Below, in pieces: positions 8,080 through 15,862 of a stretch of DNA of 64,000 nucleotides (position 1 is the first letter of the stretch; each line of letters opens with the position of its first letter). The DNA comes from a virus: the IMG/VR virus record IMGVR_UViG_3300020572_000005, positions 1 to 64,000 of that record; one strand, written 5' to 3'. The position numbers were made by a program, and so were the translations under genes. The notes under the pieces are model-generated. The model was given only the letters and a program-made list of their open reading frames with translations. It was not told the origin of the DNA and searched no databases.

Positions 8080-9240
8080 ATGCAAACCACAGAACAACTT
8101 ATTGCTCAGGGCAATACCTACAGAGAACAACACCTACCAGAACAGGCCCTGCAACAGTACGCTGTAGCGATGGCCACGGACAGAGGCTCATCGGGTGCGT
8201 TCAACAACTACGGCAATGTGCTGAGAGAGATAGGCGATCCTGTGGGCGCTGTTCCGTTTTTACAACGTGCCATACAGTTGGATCCGGCCAATGTCACACA
8301 CCATTTTAATTTGTCAGTGGCCTACTTGCTGGGTGGAGACTATGTGCGTGGATGGCCTGCATATGAAGCACGACACAATTTTGAACATTTGAAAGGTACC
8401 ATTCCCAACTATCCGTGGCCTGTGTGGAACGGTGAAGATTTAACAGGTAAAACAATTTTTATTCGTGGCGAACAAGGCCACGGCGATATTATTCAGTTTG
8501 TGCGGTTCATACAGAACTTAAAAAACATTGGTGGCACAGTCACAGTGCAAGTGACCAACGGATTAATTCCGTTGATACAATCCAGTGAAATTGGCCGCGG
8601 AGTGCGAGTAATTGGTTATGCCGAAAATCCGGGTGATGCGTTTGATTACTGGCTTCCCATAATGAGCCTGCCCGGCAAGTTAAACGTTCGTGTTGACAAC
8701 TTGCCCACTGTGATTCAATACTTAAATCCTGATCCTGCATTGGTTGCGGACTGGCGCAGGAACCTGGGAGTAAAAAATCGGCTACGAGTGGGCTTTGCCT
8801 GGTCAGGCCGACGCGACAGTTGGATCAATCAACACAAGGCCATGCCGTTTGAGACCATGCTGGGCTTGATTCGATCACATGTAGATTACGAATGGTATAA
8901 TTTACAAACTGACTGCACTGCTGAGGAAGAAAAAGAACTAGTTTCAGCAGGAGTACGCTGTTTTCCAGGTGGTGTGAACTCGTTTGCTGACACTGCCGCA
9001 TTGGTTGCAAACCTTGATGTGGTGGTGAGTGTGGACACTGCCACTGCACATCTTGCTGCCGCATTGGGCAAACCCACTTGGATCATGTTAAACAACTATG
9101 CACCTTGCTGGCGCTGGTTGCTGAACAGAGACGACACGCCTTGGTATGCCACTGCAAGATTGTTCCGTCAACCTCAAATGGGTGACTGGGCCACGGTGGT
9201 TGAACGAATCAAGTTACACTTGAAATTGTTTAAGATTTAA
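8080..9240 (+). CDS. TPR protein with GT-B glycosyltransferase-like domain
   Basis: A 386-residue protein. Residues 1-105 are tetratricopeptide repeats ('AFNNYGNVLREIGDPVGA', 'LQRAIQLDPANVTHHFNL'). Residues 110-386 are like the glycosyltransferase family 9/heptosyltransferase fold: 'FIRGEQGHGDIIQFVRF' near 130 is the N-terminal loop, and 'DTATAHLAAALGKPTW' near 325 is the C-terminal donor-site motif. Such TPR-GT fusions are common in Proteobacteria and appear in aquatic phages. It might glycosylate virion or host-surface components. It stands alone on the plus strand between minus-strand structural blocks, a sign of insertion of an accessory gene, and is convergent with the small ORF at 9230-9364. 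Confidence 0.8.
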   Translation: MQTTEQLIAQGNTYREQHLPEQALQQYAVAMATDRGSSGAFNNYGNVLREIGDPVGAVPFLQRAIQLDPANVTHHFNLSVAYLLGGDYVRGWPAYEARHNFEHLKGTIPNYPWPVWNGEDLTGKTIFIRGEQGHGDIIQFVRFIQNLKNIGGTVTVQVTNGLIPLIQSSEIGRGVRVIGYAENPGDAFDYWLPIMSLPGKLNVRVDNLPTVIQYLNPDPALVADWRRNLGVKNRLRVGFAWSGRRDSWINQHKAMPFETMLGLIRSHVDYEWYNLQTDCTAEEEKELVSAGVRCFPGGVNSFADTAALVANLDVVVSVDTATAHLAAALGKPTWIMLNNYAPCWRWLLNRDDTPWYATARLFRQPQMGDWATVVERIKLHLKLFKI

Positions 9241-9364
9241 CAGGTTGCATTTGCACAGGCACAACAGGAGACGCAGGCCTGGGTTGTGGTAATCCCAAGG
9301 TTGTTCCTACTGGACTTGCATGCTTCTCAGGAAATAGGCCTGAATATTTTATTTGGTTGATCAT
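9230..9364 (-). CDS. Small proline-rich protein, 44 aa
   Basis: ATG at 9364, stop at 9230-9232, overlapping the 3' end of the glycosyltransferase gene. The product is Pro-rich ('GLPQPRPASPVVPVQMQP'). It is supported mainly by position: a perfect TATAAATA box lies exactly 5 nt upstream of the ATG, the same geometry as other genes here. There is no Shine-Dalgarno. No homologue is recalled, and chance occurrence cannot be excluded. Confidence 0.4.
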   Translation of the reverse strand: MINQIKYSGLFPEKHASPVGTTLGLPQPRPASPVVPVQMQPVKS

Positions 9365-9369
9365 ACCAA

Positions 9370-9377
9370 TATTTATA
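9370..9377 (-). promoter_or_regulatory. Perfect T4-type late promoter TATAAATA
   Basis: An exact match to the T4 late consensus, just downstream of the gp23 terminator and 5 nt before the ATG at 9364. A transcript from here would start on that ATG and run antisense to the 3' part of the glycosyltransferase gene. Confidence 0.6.
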
Positions 9378-9383
9378 CCCAAT

Positions 9384-9411
9384 AAAAAAGCACTCCGAAG
9401 AGTGCTTTTTT
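9384..9411. terminator. Bidirectional terminator after gp23 and TPR-GT
   Basis: A 12-bp perfect stem AAAAAAGCACTC / GAGTGCTTTTTT with a CGAA loop. It has a T-run on either strand and lies between two convergent genes, so it can end both the head operon (minus) and the glycosyltransferase transcript (plus). Confidence 0.9.
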
Positions 9412-9439
9412 CCTTCCCATCCCTGGGTGGATTCTCTGA

Positions 9440-10636
9440 TTAAGAGAAAGACAAGTTTTGAACAGCAATCTCGCCAACATAGTCAGCGGCGTTACCGAAA
9501 GAACTTGCAGTGTTTGTCAACTCTACGAAGCCATAACGAGTCATAAATGACACGACTGGTTCGAATGTTGATGGGTCAAGAACCACACCACTACTCATTA
9601 ACGGAATATAAGGGCAATAGAATGCGGCAGCATCTGCCTCACTAGTACCTTTGTAGCCAACCAATACGTTAGCAGTGTCGCTAGCATAGGAGTTAACAAA
9701 TACACGCATAGCACCGTTCAATGTACCAACAAACTTGGTGTTTGTAGGTGCTTCGAATGTGCCTTCTGTTGTGCGAGCAAACGCTGAAGTAGTTGCACTT
9801 TGCAACACTGTCAATGCGGCTGGCGAAACAACAGCCCAGTTACCTGCGCCACGACGTGTACGTTGGGCGATCAAGTTAGCTGTACGGTTGATCAACACTG
9901 CCAAAGCAGCGTGTTCGTCACCCACAAACGTAGCAGTACCGGAAACGGTAGCTTGGTTGTATGTGTACTCAACAGCAGCCAATGTGCTCAAACTCAAGAG
10001 AATCTCTTGGTCAATCTCAGCAGTGATCTCTTGTGCAAGAGCTGCCATGATTTCTGCTTCAACGTCAATACCGTGCATGGCTTGTGCGTCTTGTGCAGAT
10101 TCAAATGTCCAACGTGCTTGCAACTTACGTGTCTTGGCTTCAACTGCTTGCTTCAAGATTTGAACGGAAATTTGCTTACCGCCGTTACCTTCAAGCGTTG
10201 CTGTGTTAGCGCCTGTGTAAGTTGATGTTGATGTTGTATCTTTGCCAACTGTAGAGTATGCAGTGGCAATAGTGAATGGACTCAATGCTTCTTGACCAGC
10301 TGTAACACTAGTAGCGGCTGCTGAGTTGTCAGTCAAGTTACCAGCGTAACGCACACGTAGAGTGTGGATCTGACCAACTGGACCTGTCATTGGCTGAACG
10401 CCTACCAACTCGTTAGCAATAACTGTTGGCATTACACGACGGATAACTGGTAGAATCACACGGTTTAATGTAGCGATGTTGCCAGATGCTGTGGAACCAG
10501 CACTTGCGTTTTCTTTCAAGTACTTACGTGTATTCTCAAGAATAACGTTCATACTAGTGCGCTTAGAACCGTTTAGACCTTCGAGCAATGCTTCCTTGGT
10601 CTCGTCCCAGCGACCTTCTAATAATTGTTGTGACAT
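9440..10636 (-). CDS. 23: Major capsid protein, gp23-like
   Basis: A 398-residue protein that forms the capsid hexamers. The diagnostic stretch 'VGVQPMTGPVGQIHTLRVRY' near residue 80 is the gp23 family hallmark. The first ~50 residues would be removed by the gp21 protease, as in T4. It is shorter than T4 gp23 (521 residues), as is usual for aquatic relatives. AGGAG lies 9 nt upstream. Last gene of the head block, followed by a strong terminator. No gp24-type vertex paralogue is seen in the window. Confidence 0.97.
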   Translation of the reverse strand: MSQQLLEGRWDETKEALLEGLNGSKRTSMNVILENTRKYLKENASAGSTASGNIATLNRVILPVIRRVMPTVIANELVGVQPMTGPVGQIHTLRVRYAGNLTDNSAAATSVTAGQEALSPFTIATAYSTVGKDTTSTSTYTGANTATLEGNGGKQISVQILKQAVEAKTRKLQARWTFESAQDAQAMHGIDVEAEIMAALAQEITAEIDQEILLSLSTLAAVEYTYNQATVSGTATFVGDEHAALAVLINRTANLIAQRTRRGAGNWAVVSPAALTVLQSATTSAFARTTEGTFEAPTNTKFVGTLNGAMRVFVNSYASDTANVLVGYKGTSEADAAAFYCPYIPLMSSGVVLDPSTFEPVVSFMTRYGFVELTNTASSFGNAADYVGEIAVQNLSFS

Positions 10637-10654
10637 TTAATGTCTCCTTTTAAA

Positions 10655-11755
10655 TTAATTTAACCCTGCCAAACGCTTGATGTCGATAACATTGCTAGAT
10701 TCAGCACTGTCGTCTTCAATTTGGCTACGGGCAGATTTATCGCCGGTGACTGCTGACACGGATTCTGTAATCACTTTAGAGGCTTTTACAGAGCGGTCGG
10801 TTAGAACAGCCGGTAGATACTTTTCAAATGCGTTTTTCAAACGTGGAGTTTGGACGCTTTCGAGTAAATTACGCATGACATCTTGCTTCTCTTTGTTAAG
10901 AGGAGCCAGCAAATCGGCCAATGTGCTTTCACGCTCATTAGACTCTTTGATCATTCGTATTTCACGCTCTTTTGACTCATTAAGAACTTTTGCATTCCTA
11001 ATAAGTTTGATGGCTTCTGCCAATTTTGCATCTTTGTTTGCAATGGTATCGTGTAATTTACGTACTTCTGCCTTCTCATTGAGATGAGTAGCACCAAATT
11101 CACTTGCATATGCTTCAAAGATACGACGACCAAAATTGTTCTCGCGAGCAACTTTAATGTCTTCTTGTAATTGACTGAGTTCAGCCTTTAGATGACGGCT
11201 AACAGATTGGCTCATTTTCTGTGCAGATTCTGTTACGAAACGTGCTTTCAATGCTTCCAATTGGCCACGTGCTTCACGTACTAGACGAACTTTTGTTTCT
11301 ACAACATCACGTTTGTCAGTTGCGAATTCTTGAATTTCGCGAGCCAATGCATGAACAATAAAGCCTTCCAATTTCTGGAGTCCTTCATTGTGCTGCTTAC
11401 GATCTTTACGCAGTTCGCTAATTTCTTCAGCAAGTTTAGTAACCATAAAGTTGTTGAACTTTGTAGCACTTTCATTCATCTTGCCTTGGAACTTAACGCG
11501 ATCTTCTACCAATTGTGCTTTTTCGGCAGCAACGGCTTGAATTTGCGTAGTGAGACCTTCTGTTACCATACGATCTAGGGCTTCCACCATCACTGTTTTG
11601 TCATGTTCATAACGTTGTGCAAACTCTTCGCGGAGTTCTGCACGAGCCTGTTCACGAGCTTCAACCAGCTTGGCTTCCCAAGCTTCGTTGATCTCCTGGC
11701 GAGTTTCCTCGGTGATCAAGTCGCTATCTAGTAACGGTTTAATAGCATCTAACAT
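10655..11755 (-). CDS. 22: Prohead core scaffold, gp22-like
   Basis: A 366-residue, highly charged and helical protein ('AWEAKLVEAREQARAELREE', 'REAREQ...' type coiled coil). It fits gp22, the main scaffold inside the T4-type prohead, which gp21 degrades during maturation. The N-terminus 'MLDAIKPLLDSDLITEET' is characteristic of the family. The C-terminus is Ser/Asp-rich and ends 'IDIKRLAGLN'. It lies between gp21 and gp23, as in T4. The stop of gp21 is 3 nt from this ATG. Confidence 0.93.
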   Translation of the reverse strand: MLDAIKPLLDSDLITEETRQEINEAWEAKLVEAREQARAELREEFAQRYEHDKTVMVEALDRMVTEGLTTQIQAVAAEKAQLVEDRVKFQGKMNESATKFNNFMVTKLAEEISELRKDRKQHNEGLQKLEGFIVHALAREIQEFATDKRDVVETKVRLVREARGQLEALKARFVTESAQKMSQSVSRHLKAELSQLQEDIKVARENNFGRRIFEAYASEFGATHLNEKAEVRKLHDTIANKDAKLAEAIKLIRNAKVLNESKEREIRMIKESNERESTLADLLAPLNKEKQDVMRNLLESVQTPRLKNAFEKYLPAVLTDRSVKASKVITESVSAVTGDKSARSQIEDDSAESSNVIDIKRLAGLN

Positions 11756-11757
11756 GC

Positions 11758-12405
11758 TTATTCCTCCCTAATTTTAAGATCTTTGATCAGTTTTACTACT
11801 TCACTTTTCAAATATCTTTGTACCTTGTTGTCCGCGCCGGCTTCGCGTGCCACTTCCAATAATCTATGACCGTACTTCATGTTCATGAGGCCTTCATAGA
11901 TTGCTGTGGGATATGCATTTGGAGCACTGGGTTGTGCAACTACATCTACAGTGACGATTTCAAAATCACTGACATGTCCTGTTCTGTCGTCGACGTTTCC
12001 TGACCCACGACTTGAAACACCTAATCTAACACCGCTGTCCAACATGGTTTTAACCAGTTGACCCATTGGCGTTGGTAATATCTTCAATTTTCCATAACCT
12101 ATTGCACCGTCGCACCACATTTTATCAATCATGTGACTCACACGGTCTAGGTTAATTTTAAGATCATCTGGATGATCTACTTCTCCCAATACCGAATTGC
12201 CACTTTTAAGTTGTTCATTAATAGTGCCAACTGCTTTACGAATTTCGTGAGCAGGGTATATTCTTTCATTAGCATTGCGTTTATCACCTTCAATGCAAAT
12301 TCCTTGCATGTAAAGGGTTTTACCAGAACCATCCTGAGCATCCTCACTCAGCAGTTCGACCTGCGCTTGTGAGAATGTCAAGTGTTCTTGTAGGTAACGA
12401 GCCAT
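11758..12405 (-). CDS. 21: Prohead protease, gp21-like
   Basis: A 215-residue serine protease that matures the prohead. 'YMQGICIEGDKRNANERIYP' near residue 32 is the N-terminal family motif. 'GEVDHPDD' near 75 carries the catalytic His, and 'LGVSSRGSG' near 133 the catalytic Ser. These are arranged as in the T4 gp21/herpes assemblin fold. The order core protein-gp21-gp22-gp23 is conserved. A modest AAGAGA precedes the ATG. Confidence 0.95.
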   Translation of the reverse strand: MARYLQEHLTFSQAQVELLSEDAQDGSGKTLYMQGICIEGDKRNANERIYPAHEIRKAVGTINEQLKSGNSVLGEVDHPDDLKINLDRVSHMIDKMWCDGAIGYGKLKILPTPMGQLVKTMLDSGVRLGVSSRGSGNVDDRTGHVSDFEIVTVDVVAQPSAPNAYPTAIYEGLMNMKYGHRLLEVAREAGADNKVQRYLKSEVVKLIKDLKIREE

Positions 12406-12411
12406 AATCTC

Positions 12412-13188
12412 TTATACTGGAGATTTAGTGTTTACGCCTGCAGCCTGTGTTGTCACTGGCTTGGGTGCGGCACCTTGCTTGGGACTGGTTGTCATGCCCA
12501 TATCTTTTACAGATGGAGCAGGACGACCTTGTGCAGTGTCACCAGTCATCTTAACTGGGGAACCTTGCATACCTTTGGCACCTGAGTTCTGTGGCACTAC
12601 ACTTTTGGTGTTGGCACCGTCGTCGCCCATTTTAGCAGGAGCTACTTTGGACAAACTTACAGCTTCCATCATGCCCATTTCTGGCATAATTTCAGATGTG
12701 TCATCCATTTCAATAGCGTCGCCGCCAGCATCCATGTCAAATTCTTGTTCTTCTTCGCCACCTTCGCCGCCCATCATGGCTTCAAATTCAGCCATTAGTT
12801 CGTCCAGCTTGTCTTCTAGGTCAACCACGCGATCTTCAATATCGCCTTCACCTGCATCGTGGTCACCTTCCATGTCCTTTGTCAGATCATCGCCGTCTTT
12901 TTCTGCTTCGTCGTCAAACTCAGCATCCATGTCGTCTTCTTCGTTCATGCCTTTTTCTTCAGTTTCTACGGAACGGATCAAACTGTCGGCAGCGTCGCCG
13001 TCGCCGTCGTTCATTTCCATTGGATCCATGCCTTCGTCAACTTCTTCAGTGGCTAGTTCTTCTTCTTCCATTAGACTTTCGTAGATTTCGCGTGATTTCT
13101 CAACAACGATATCATGAAAAAGTTCTTTAGCTTTTGCTTCTTCATCGTTAATTACGAATTCAATTAACTGTTCAAATTTTGATGTCAT
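12412..13188 (-). CDS. Acidic prohead core protein, gp68-position
   Basis: A 258-residue protein. The N-terminus ('KFEQLIEFVINDEEAKAKEL') resembles the short helical start of T4 gp67/gp68-type core proteins. Residues ~40-165 are extremely Asp/Glu-rich. The C-terminal third is Pro/Lys/Thr-rich and positively charged, so the molecule is strongly bipolar. By position (portal, small gene, this gene, gp21) it corresponds to T4 gene 68. It probably acts inside the prohead. GGAGG precedes the ATG, and a late-type box with a hairpin leader lies upstream. Confidence 0.75.
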   Translation of the reverse strand: MTSKFEQLIEFVINDEEAKAKELFHDIVVEKSREIYESLMEEEELATEEVDEGMDPMEMNDGDGDAADSLIRSVETEEKGMNEEDDMDAEFDDEAEKDGDDLTKDMEGDHDAGEGDIEDRVVDLEDKLDELMAEFEAMMGGEGGEEEQEFDMDAGGDAIEMDDTSEIMPEMGMMEAVSLSKVAPAKMGDDGANTKSVVPQNSGAKGMQGSPVKMTGDTAQGRPAPSVKDMGMTTSPKQGAAPKPVTTQAAGVNTKSPV

Positions 13189-13217
13189 ATTGTTTCCTCC
13201 AAAAGGTTATGGCTCAT

Positions 13218-13245
13218 GTTTACTACTTACACAAAAGCAGTAAAC
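13218..13245 (-). promoter_or_regulatory. 5'-terminal hairpin of the core-protein transcript
   Basis: GTTTACT / AGTAAAC, 7 bp with a 14-nt loop, starting at predicted +2 from the box at 13252-13259. Confidence 0.5.
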
Positions 13246-13251
13246 TGAGCA

Positions 13252-13259
13252 TATTTAGA
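13252..13259 (-). promoter_or_regulatory. Late-type promoter TCTAAATA
   Basis: Six of eight bases match TATAAATA. Predicted +1 is at 13246. The leader has a hairpin and a GGAGG Shine-Dalgarno. The 108-nt gap between genes (13189-13296) holds no other feature. Confidence 0.45.
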
Positions 13260-13296
13260 CGCCAAAACTGGTAGTTTTGACTAATTTATGACAGGG

Positions 13297-13518
13297 TCAA
13301 AGGCCAGGAGGGGCGGCCGGGGGAGCATACTGCTTGCGAATATCTTTGAGTTTCTCTTTGTATTCATAAGTTCGTACATCGTTCATCTGACGTAGCTTGC
13401 TCAATTGTCGTAGTGTCAAACGAGTTTTACGCAGTTGATTCTTTTGAGGCTGACTGTTGTCTTGAGCAACATCTTGGTAGCCTTCAGGTTCACGTTGGTA
13501 AAGTTCGTTTAGTATCAT
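13297..13518 (-). CDS. Small basic prohead protein, gp67-position
   Basis: A 73-residue protein, basic and helical in the middle ('LRKTRLTLRQLSKLRQMND'), with a Pro-rich end ('YAPPAAPPGL'). It sits between portal and the acidic core protein, where T4 has gene 67. Similar small proteins occur at this place in T4-like aquatic phages. No Shine-Dalgarno is visible. A CATAAATA box lies 5 nt before the ATG and overlaps the portal stop codon. Confidence 0.7.
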   Translation of the reverse strand: MILNELYQREPEGYQDVAQDNSQPQKNQLRKTRLTLRQLSKLRQMNDVRTYEYKEKLKDIRKQYAPPAAPPGL

Positions 13519-13523
13519 ACAGG

Positions 13524-13531
13524 TATTTATG
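13524..13531 (-). promoter_or_regulatory. Late-type box CATAAATA 5 nt before ATG
   Basis: Seven of eight bases match the T4 late consensus. The box contains the TAA stop of the portal gene (13527-13529). Expected +1 coincides with the A of the ATG at 13518. Confidence 0.45.
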
Positions 13532-15362
13532 ATGTTGGCGGTGGTGGAACTGCTGTGGGTGCTGTTCCTGCACCTGCTGGTGCACCTGGCAAGGCACCTG
13601 CATCGGGTGCGCCTGCAGGTGGCATAGCAGCCAGTTCTTCACCAGTGTTGATATCTGCTTCCATACCTGCTGGAGTAATACCAATGCTACGTAGGTCTTG
13701 TCCTTGTGTAGTACTTAACTCAGGCTGATCACGTTCTTCACGCCAGAGTTTTTCGTTTTCCACAATCTCTTCTTGACTCAATCCCAAGTAACGTTCCATC
13801 AAGAAACGCTTGCTCATGTAGGGCAATTGCTCTAGTGCACCAAATGTGCTCACACGACTGGTGTCCATTTCTGCTTGACGGTAACTGGCAAAGTTCTGTG
13901 GTGGACCTAGTACAATATCAAAAATGCTGTTGTCGATGTTAAAACCACGCCATTTCATGAACATCTTGAATTCATCATCAAGTTTTTGCATGATTAAACG
14001 CTGTAAACGTTCGCAATACTGGTTGAATCTGTACTCTTGTATCAGTGCTGTGCCTACTTTTCCGTCATTCATTGCACGGTCCGAGTCGTCAGGACCGGTG
14101 GGCAAATAGCTTGATGGCACACGCAGGCCACGGGCCATTTTGTTGTTAAAGTACTTTAAATCGTCAATTTCGCCCAGCCCTGTGCCGCCAGGTAAGGTGT
14201 CTACACTGCTGCCACGTCCGTCTGCTGTTTGTGGGAAAAAGTAATCTTCGTTGATGCTAAGTGGATTGTAAGACGCATCCATCAAGTTTGCACCACCACC
14301 ATTCACAGTGGGAATTCTACGCTGGTGCATTTCGTTTTTAACACGTTCCACAAAGGCCATGGCCATGTGGCTGGGCATGTTGCCCACGTCAATTTTAAAC
14401 ACTCTACGTTCTGGAGCACGGCTCACACGATAGATCAGCACAGAGTCTTCCAGAAGTTCTTTTTGTTTGTAAACTTTGAAAATGTTTTCTAAGATACTTT
14501 GTCCAAATGGCCAGAAGTAATCCAAGCCTTCATTCAAACTCAAATGCACCACGTGCTTGGCATCAATACAGGTTTCATTCATGGCCTGGGCAAATCTACT
14601 GTTGCCCACAGTGCCGCCAGCACCACCACCTGATCCGCCATTGGGACTTGAGTAGTTGGTTTGTCCTGTACTACCTGTTGAACGACTCACATAGTAGTCG
14701 CTGGTGGTTTTTTGTGCAATACTTAGATTTTGAAAGTTGGGATTGATGTCACGGATAATGTACTGTTCTGGACGCTTGCCTTCTGATTCGTTCACAATCA
14801 CACGACTGACTTTGACCATGTCAACCCAGTACATTTCAAATGTTTCTGGGTCACGCACAAACAACTGATCGCCATACTTGATGGTGTTACGGAACAGTTT
14901 GAACATGCGCTGATCCAACTTGTTCAGTTTGGTCCATTGCTGTAACTGCTTTTTAATGATTTCTACTTCGTGATCAGTGGGAGTATCTTTGAATGTGATA
15001 TCAAAGGGTGTGTTGTTATCTTCGTTGTTCTGTGTGCTGAATTCTGCAATGATGTCCAAACAGGCATTGACTTCACTGTCAAGATCCATGTTTTCATACT
15101 GATTATAACGTTCAATACGATTGGGGTGTCCAGAATAAACTTCAGGCAGACGGCTGGCATAGTTACGAAATGCAAAATCATTGCCTGTTCCGGCGTTGCC
15201 AGTGTAGCCATTTTGGCGATCGTATCCCGGCAGACCAGCCTGATTACGCCCAGAGATAGGACTCAGTTGGCCATTGGCGTCACCTGCGGCCACTTTGAAA
15301 TACTTGAGCCAGCCTCTTTTGCGACCTGGGCCAGATTCGCTACCAACTGTTGATTCAGCCAT
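13527..15362 (-). CDS. 20: Portal vertex protein, gp20-like
   Basis: A 611-residue protein that forms the dodecameric DNA gate of the head. Family landmarks: 'RAPERRVFKIDVGNMPSHMA' near residue 315, 'FFPQTADGRGSSVDTLPGG' near 375, and 'RVPSSYLPTG' near 415. These are the regions targeted by classic T4-type g20 diversity surveys. N- and C-terminal ends are low-complexity (Gly/Asn and Pro/Ala). The start overlaps the end of the GIY-YIG endonuclease by 8 nt, so translation of the portal may now depend on that inserted gene. Confidence 0.97.
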   Translation of the reverse strand: MAESTVGSESGPGRKRGWLKYFKVAAGDANGQLSPISGRNQAGLPGYDRQNGYTGNAGTGNDFAFRNYASRLPEVYSGHPNRIERYNQYENMDLDSEVNACLDIIAEFSTQNNEDNNTPFDITFKDTPTDHEVEIIKKQLQQWTKLNKLDQRMFKLFRNTIKYGDQLFVRDPETFEMYWVDMVKVSRVIVNESEGKRPEQYIIRDINPNFQNLSIAQKTTSDYYVSRSTGSTGQTNYSSPNGGSGGGAGGTVGNSRFAQAMNETCIDAKHVVHLSLNEGLDYFWPFGQSILENIFKVYKQKELLEDSVLIYRVSRAPERRVFKIDVGNMPSHMAMAFVERVKNEMHQRRIPTVNGGGANLMDASYNPLSINEDYFFPQTADGRGSSVDTLPGGTGLGEIDDLKYFNNKMARGLRVPSSYLPTGPDDSDRAMNDGKVGTALIQEYRFNQYCERLQRLIMQKLDDEFKMFMKWRGFNIDNSIFDIVLGPPQNFASYRQAEMDTSRVSTFGALEQLPYMSKRFLMERYLGLSQEEIVENEKLWREERDQPELSTTQGQDLRSIGITPAGMEADINTGEELAAMPPAGAPDAGALPGAPAGAGTAPTAVPPPPTS

Positions 15363-15843
15363 TTAATTGTTCCTTTAATCTGCGCTCAGCATTATTACGT
15401 TTTAGTGTTTCAGAAATTTTTGCAGCCCTAATAGGATCGTACGGACGACCAATATTAGCCTGTCTTATTTTTTCAATCACTTCGGGAGGACGCGGTTTCA
15501 TTAACTTGGCACGTTGTTCTGGTGTGCGAGTTTTACCACGATTACCTTCACTGATTTTACGACGGGTTTCTTCTGAATGTGTCCATCCTGTATGGCACGC
15601 CCATTGGTTAATTTTAATATTGTCCAATAGACCACCGTCTAACTTACGACCGTATTTTGTGATTAACTCTTTTTCCAGTTGTTTTGCTTCTTCGTTTGTA
15701 AGGTTATCTTTAACAATAATCCTACGTTCTAGAGGTGGTAATGTTGTTTTGCTATGTTCTCGATGGATGCGACGACCAGACCCTTTACCTATATAATAAG
15801 GTGTGCCTGACTCTGTTATGTACTGATATACGTAGAAATCCAT
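15355..15843 (-). CDS. GIY-YIG homing endonuclease with NUMOD3-like tail
   Basis: A 162-residue protein from ATG at 15843. A GIY-YIG start is seen in 'YVYQYITESGTPYYIGKGSG'. 'LERRIIVKDNLTNEEAKQLE' carries the usual catalytic-helix region with a downstream Glu. The second half has DNA-binding modules of the NUMOD3 type ('HSEETRRKISEGNRGK', 'RAAKISETLKRN'). It is free-standing: no intron or intein signals were found. It is wedged between tape measure and portal. A longer start at 15873 would overlap the tape measure and is less likely, since the GGTAAATA box lies directly before 15843. Confidence 0.88.
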   Translation of the reverse strand: MDFYVYQYITESGTPYYIGKGSGRRIHREHSKTTLPPLERRIIVKDNLTNEEAKQLEKELITKYGRKLDGGLLDNIKINQWACHTGWTHSEETRRKISEGNRGKTRTPEQRAKLMKPRPPEVIEKIRQANIGRPYDPIRAAKISETLKRNNAERRLKEQLNG

Positions 15844-15850
15844 AGTTTTA

Positions 15851-15858
15851 TATTTACC
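15851..15858 (-). promoter_or_regulatory. Late-type box GGTAAATA 7 nt before ATG
   Basis: Six of eight bases match TATAAATA. It would serve the endonuclease and the portal downstream, with +1 about two nucleotides before the ATG. Confidence 0.4.
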
Positions 15859-15862
15859 GTGA

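Noticed and set aside
12428-13084. 218-codon plus-strand frame opposite the acidic core protein
   Set aside because: It is the mirror of the Asp/Glu-rich gene and consists mostly of Ser/Pro; no Shine-Dalgarno and no fit to neighbours.
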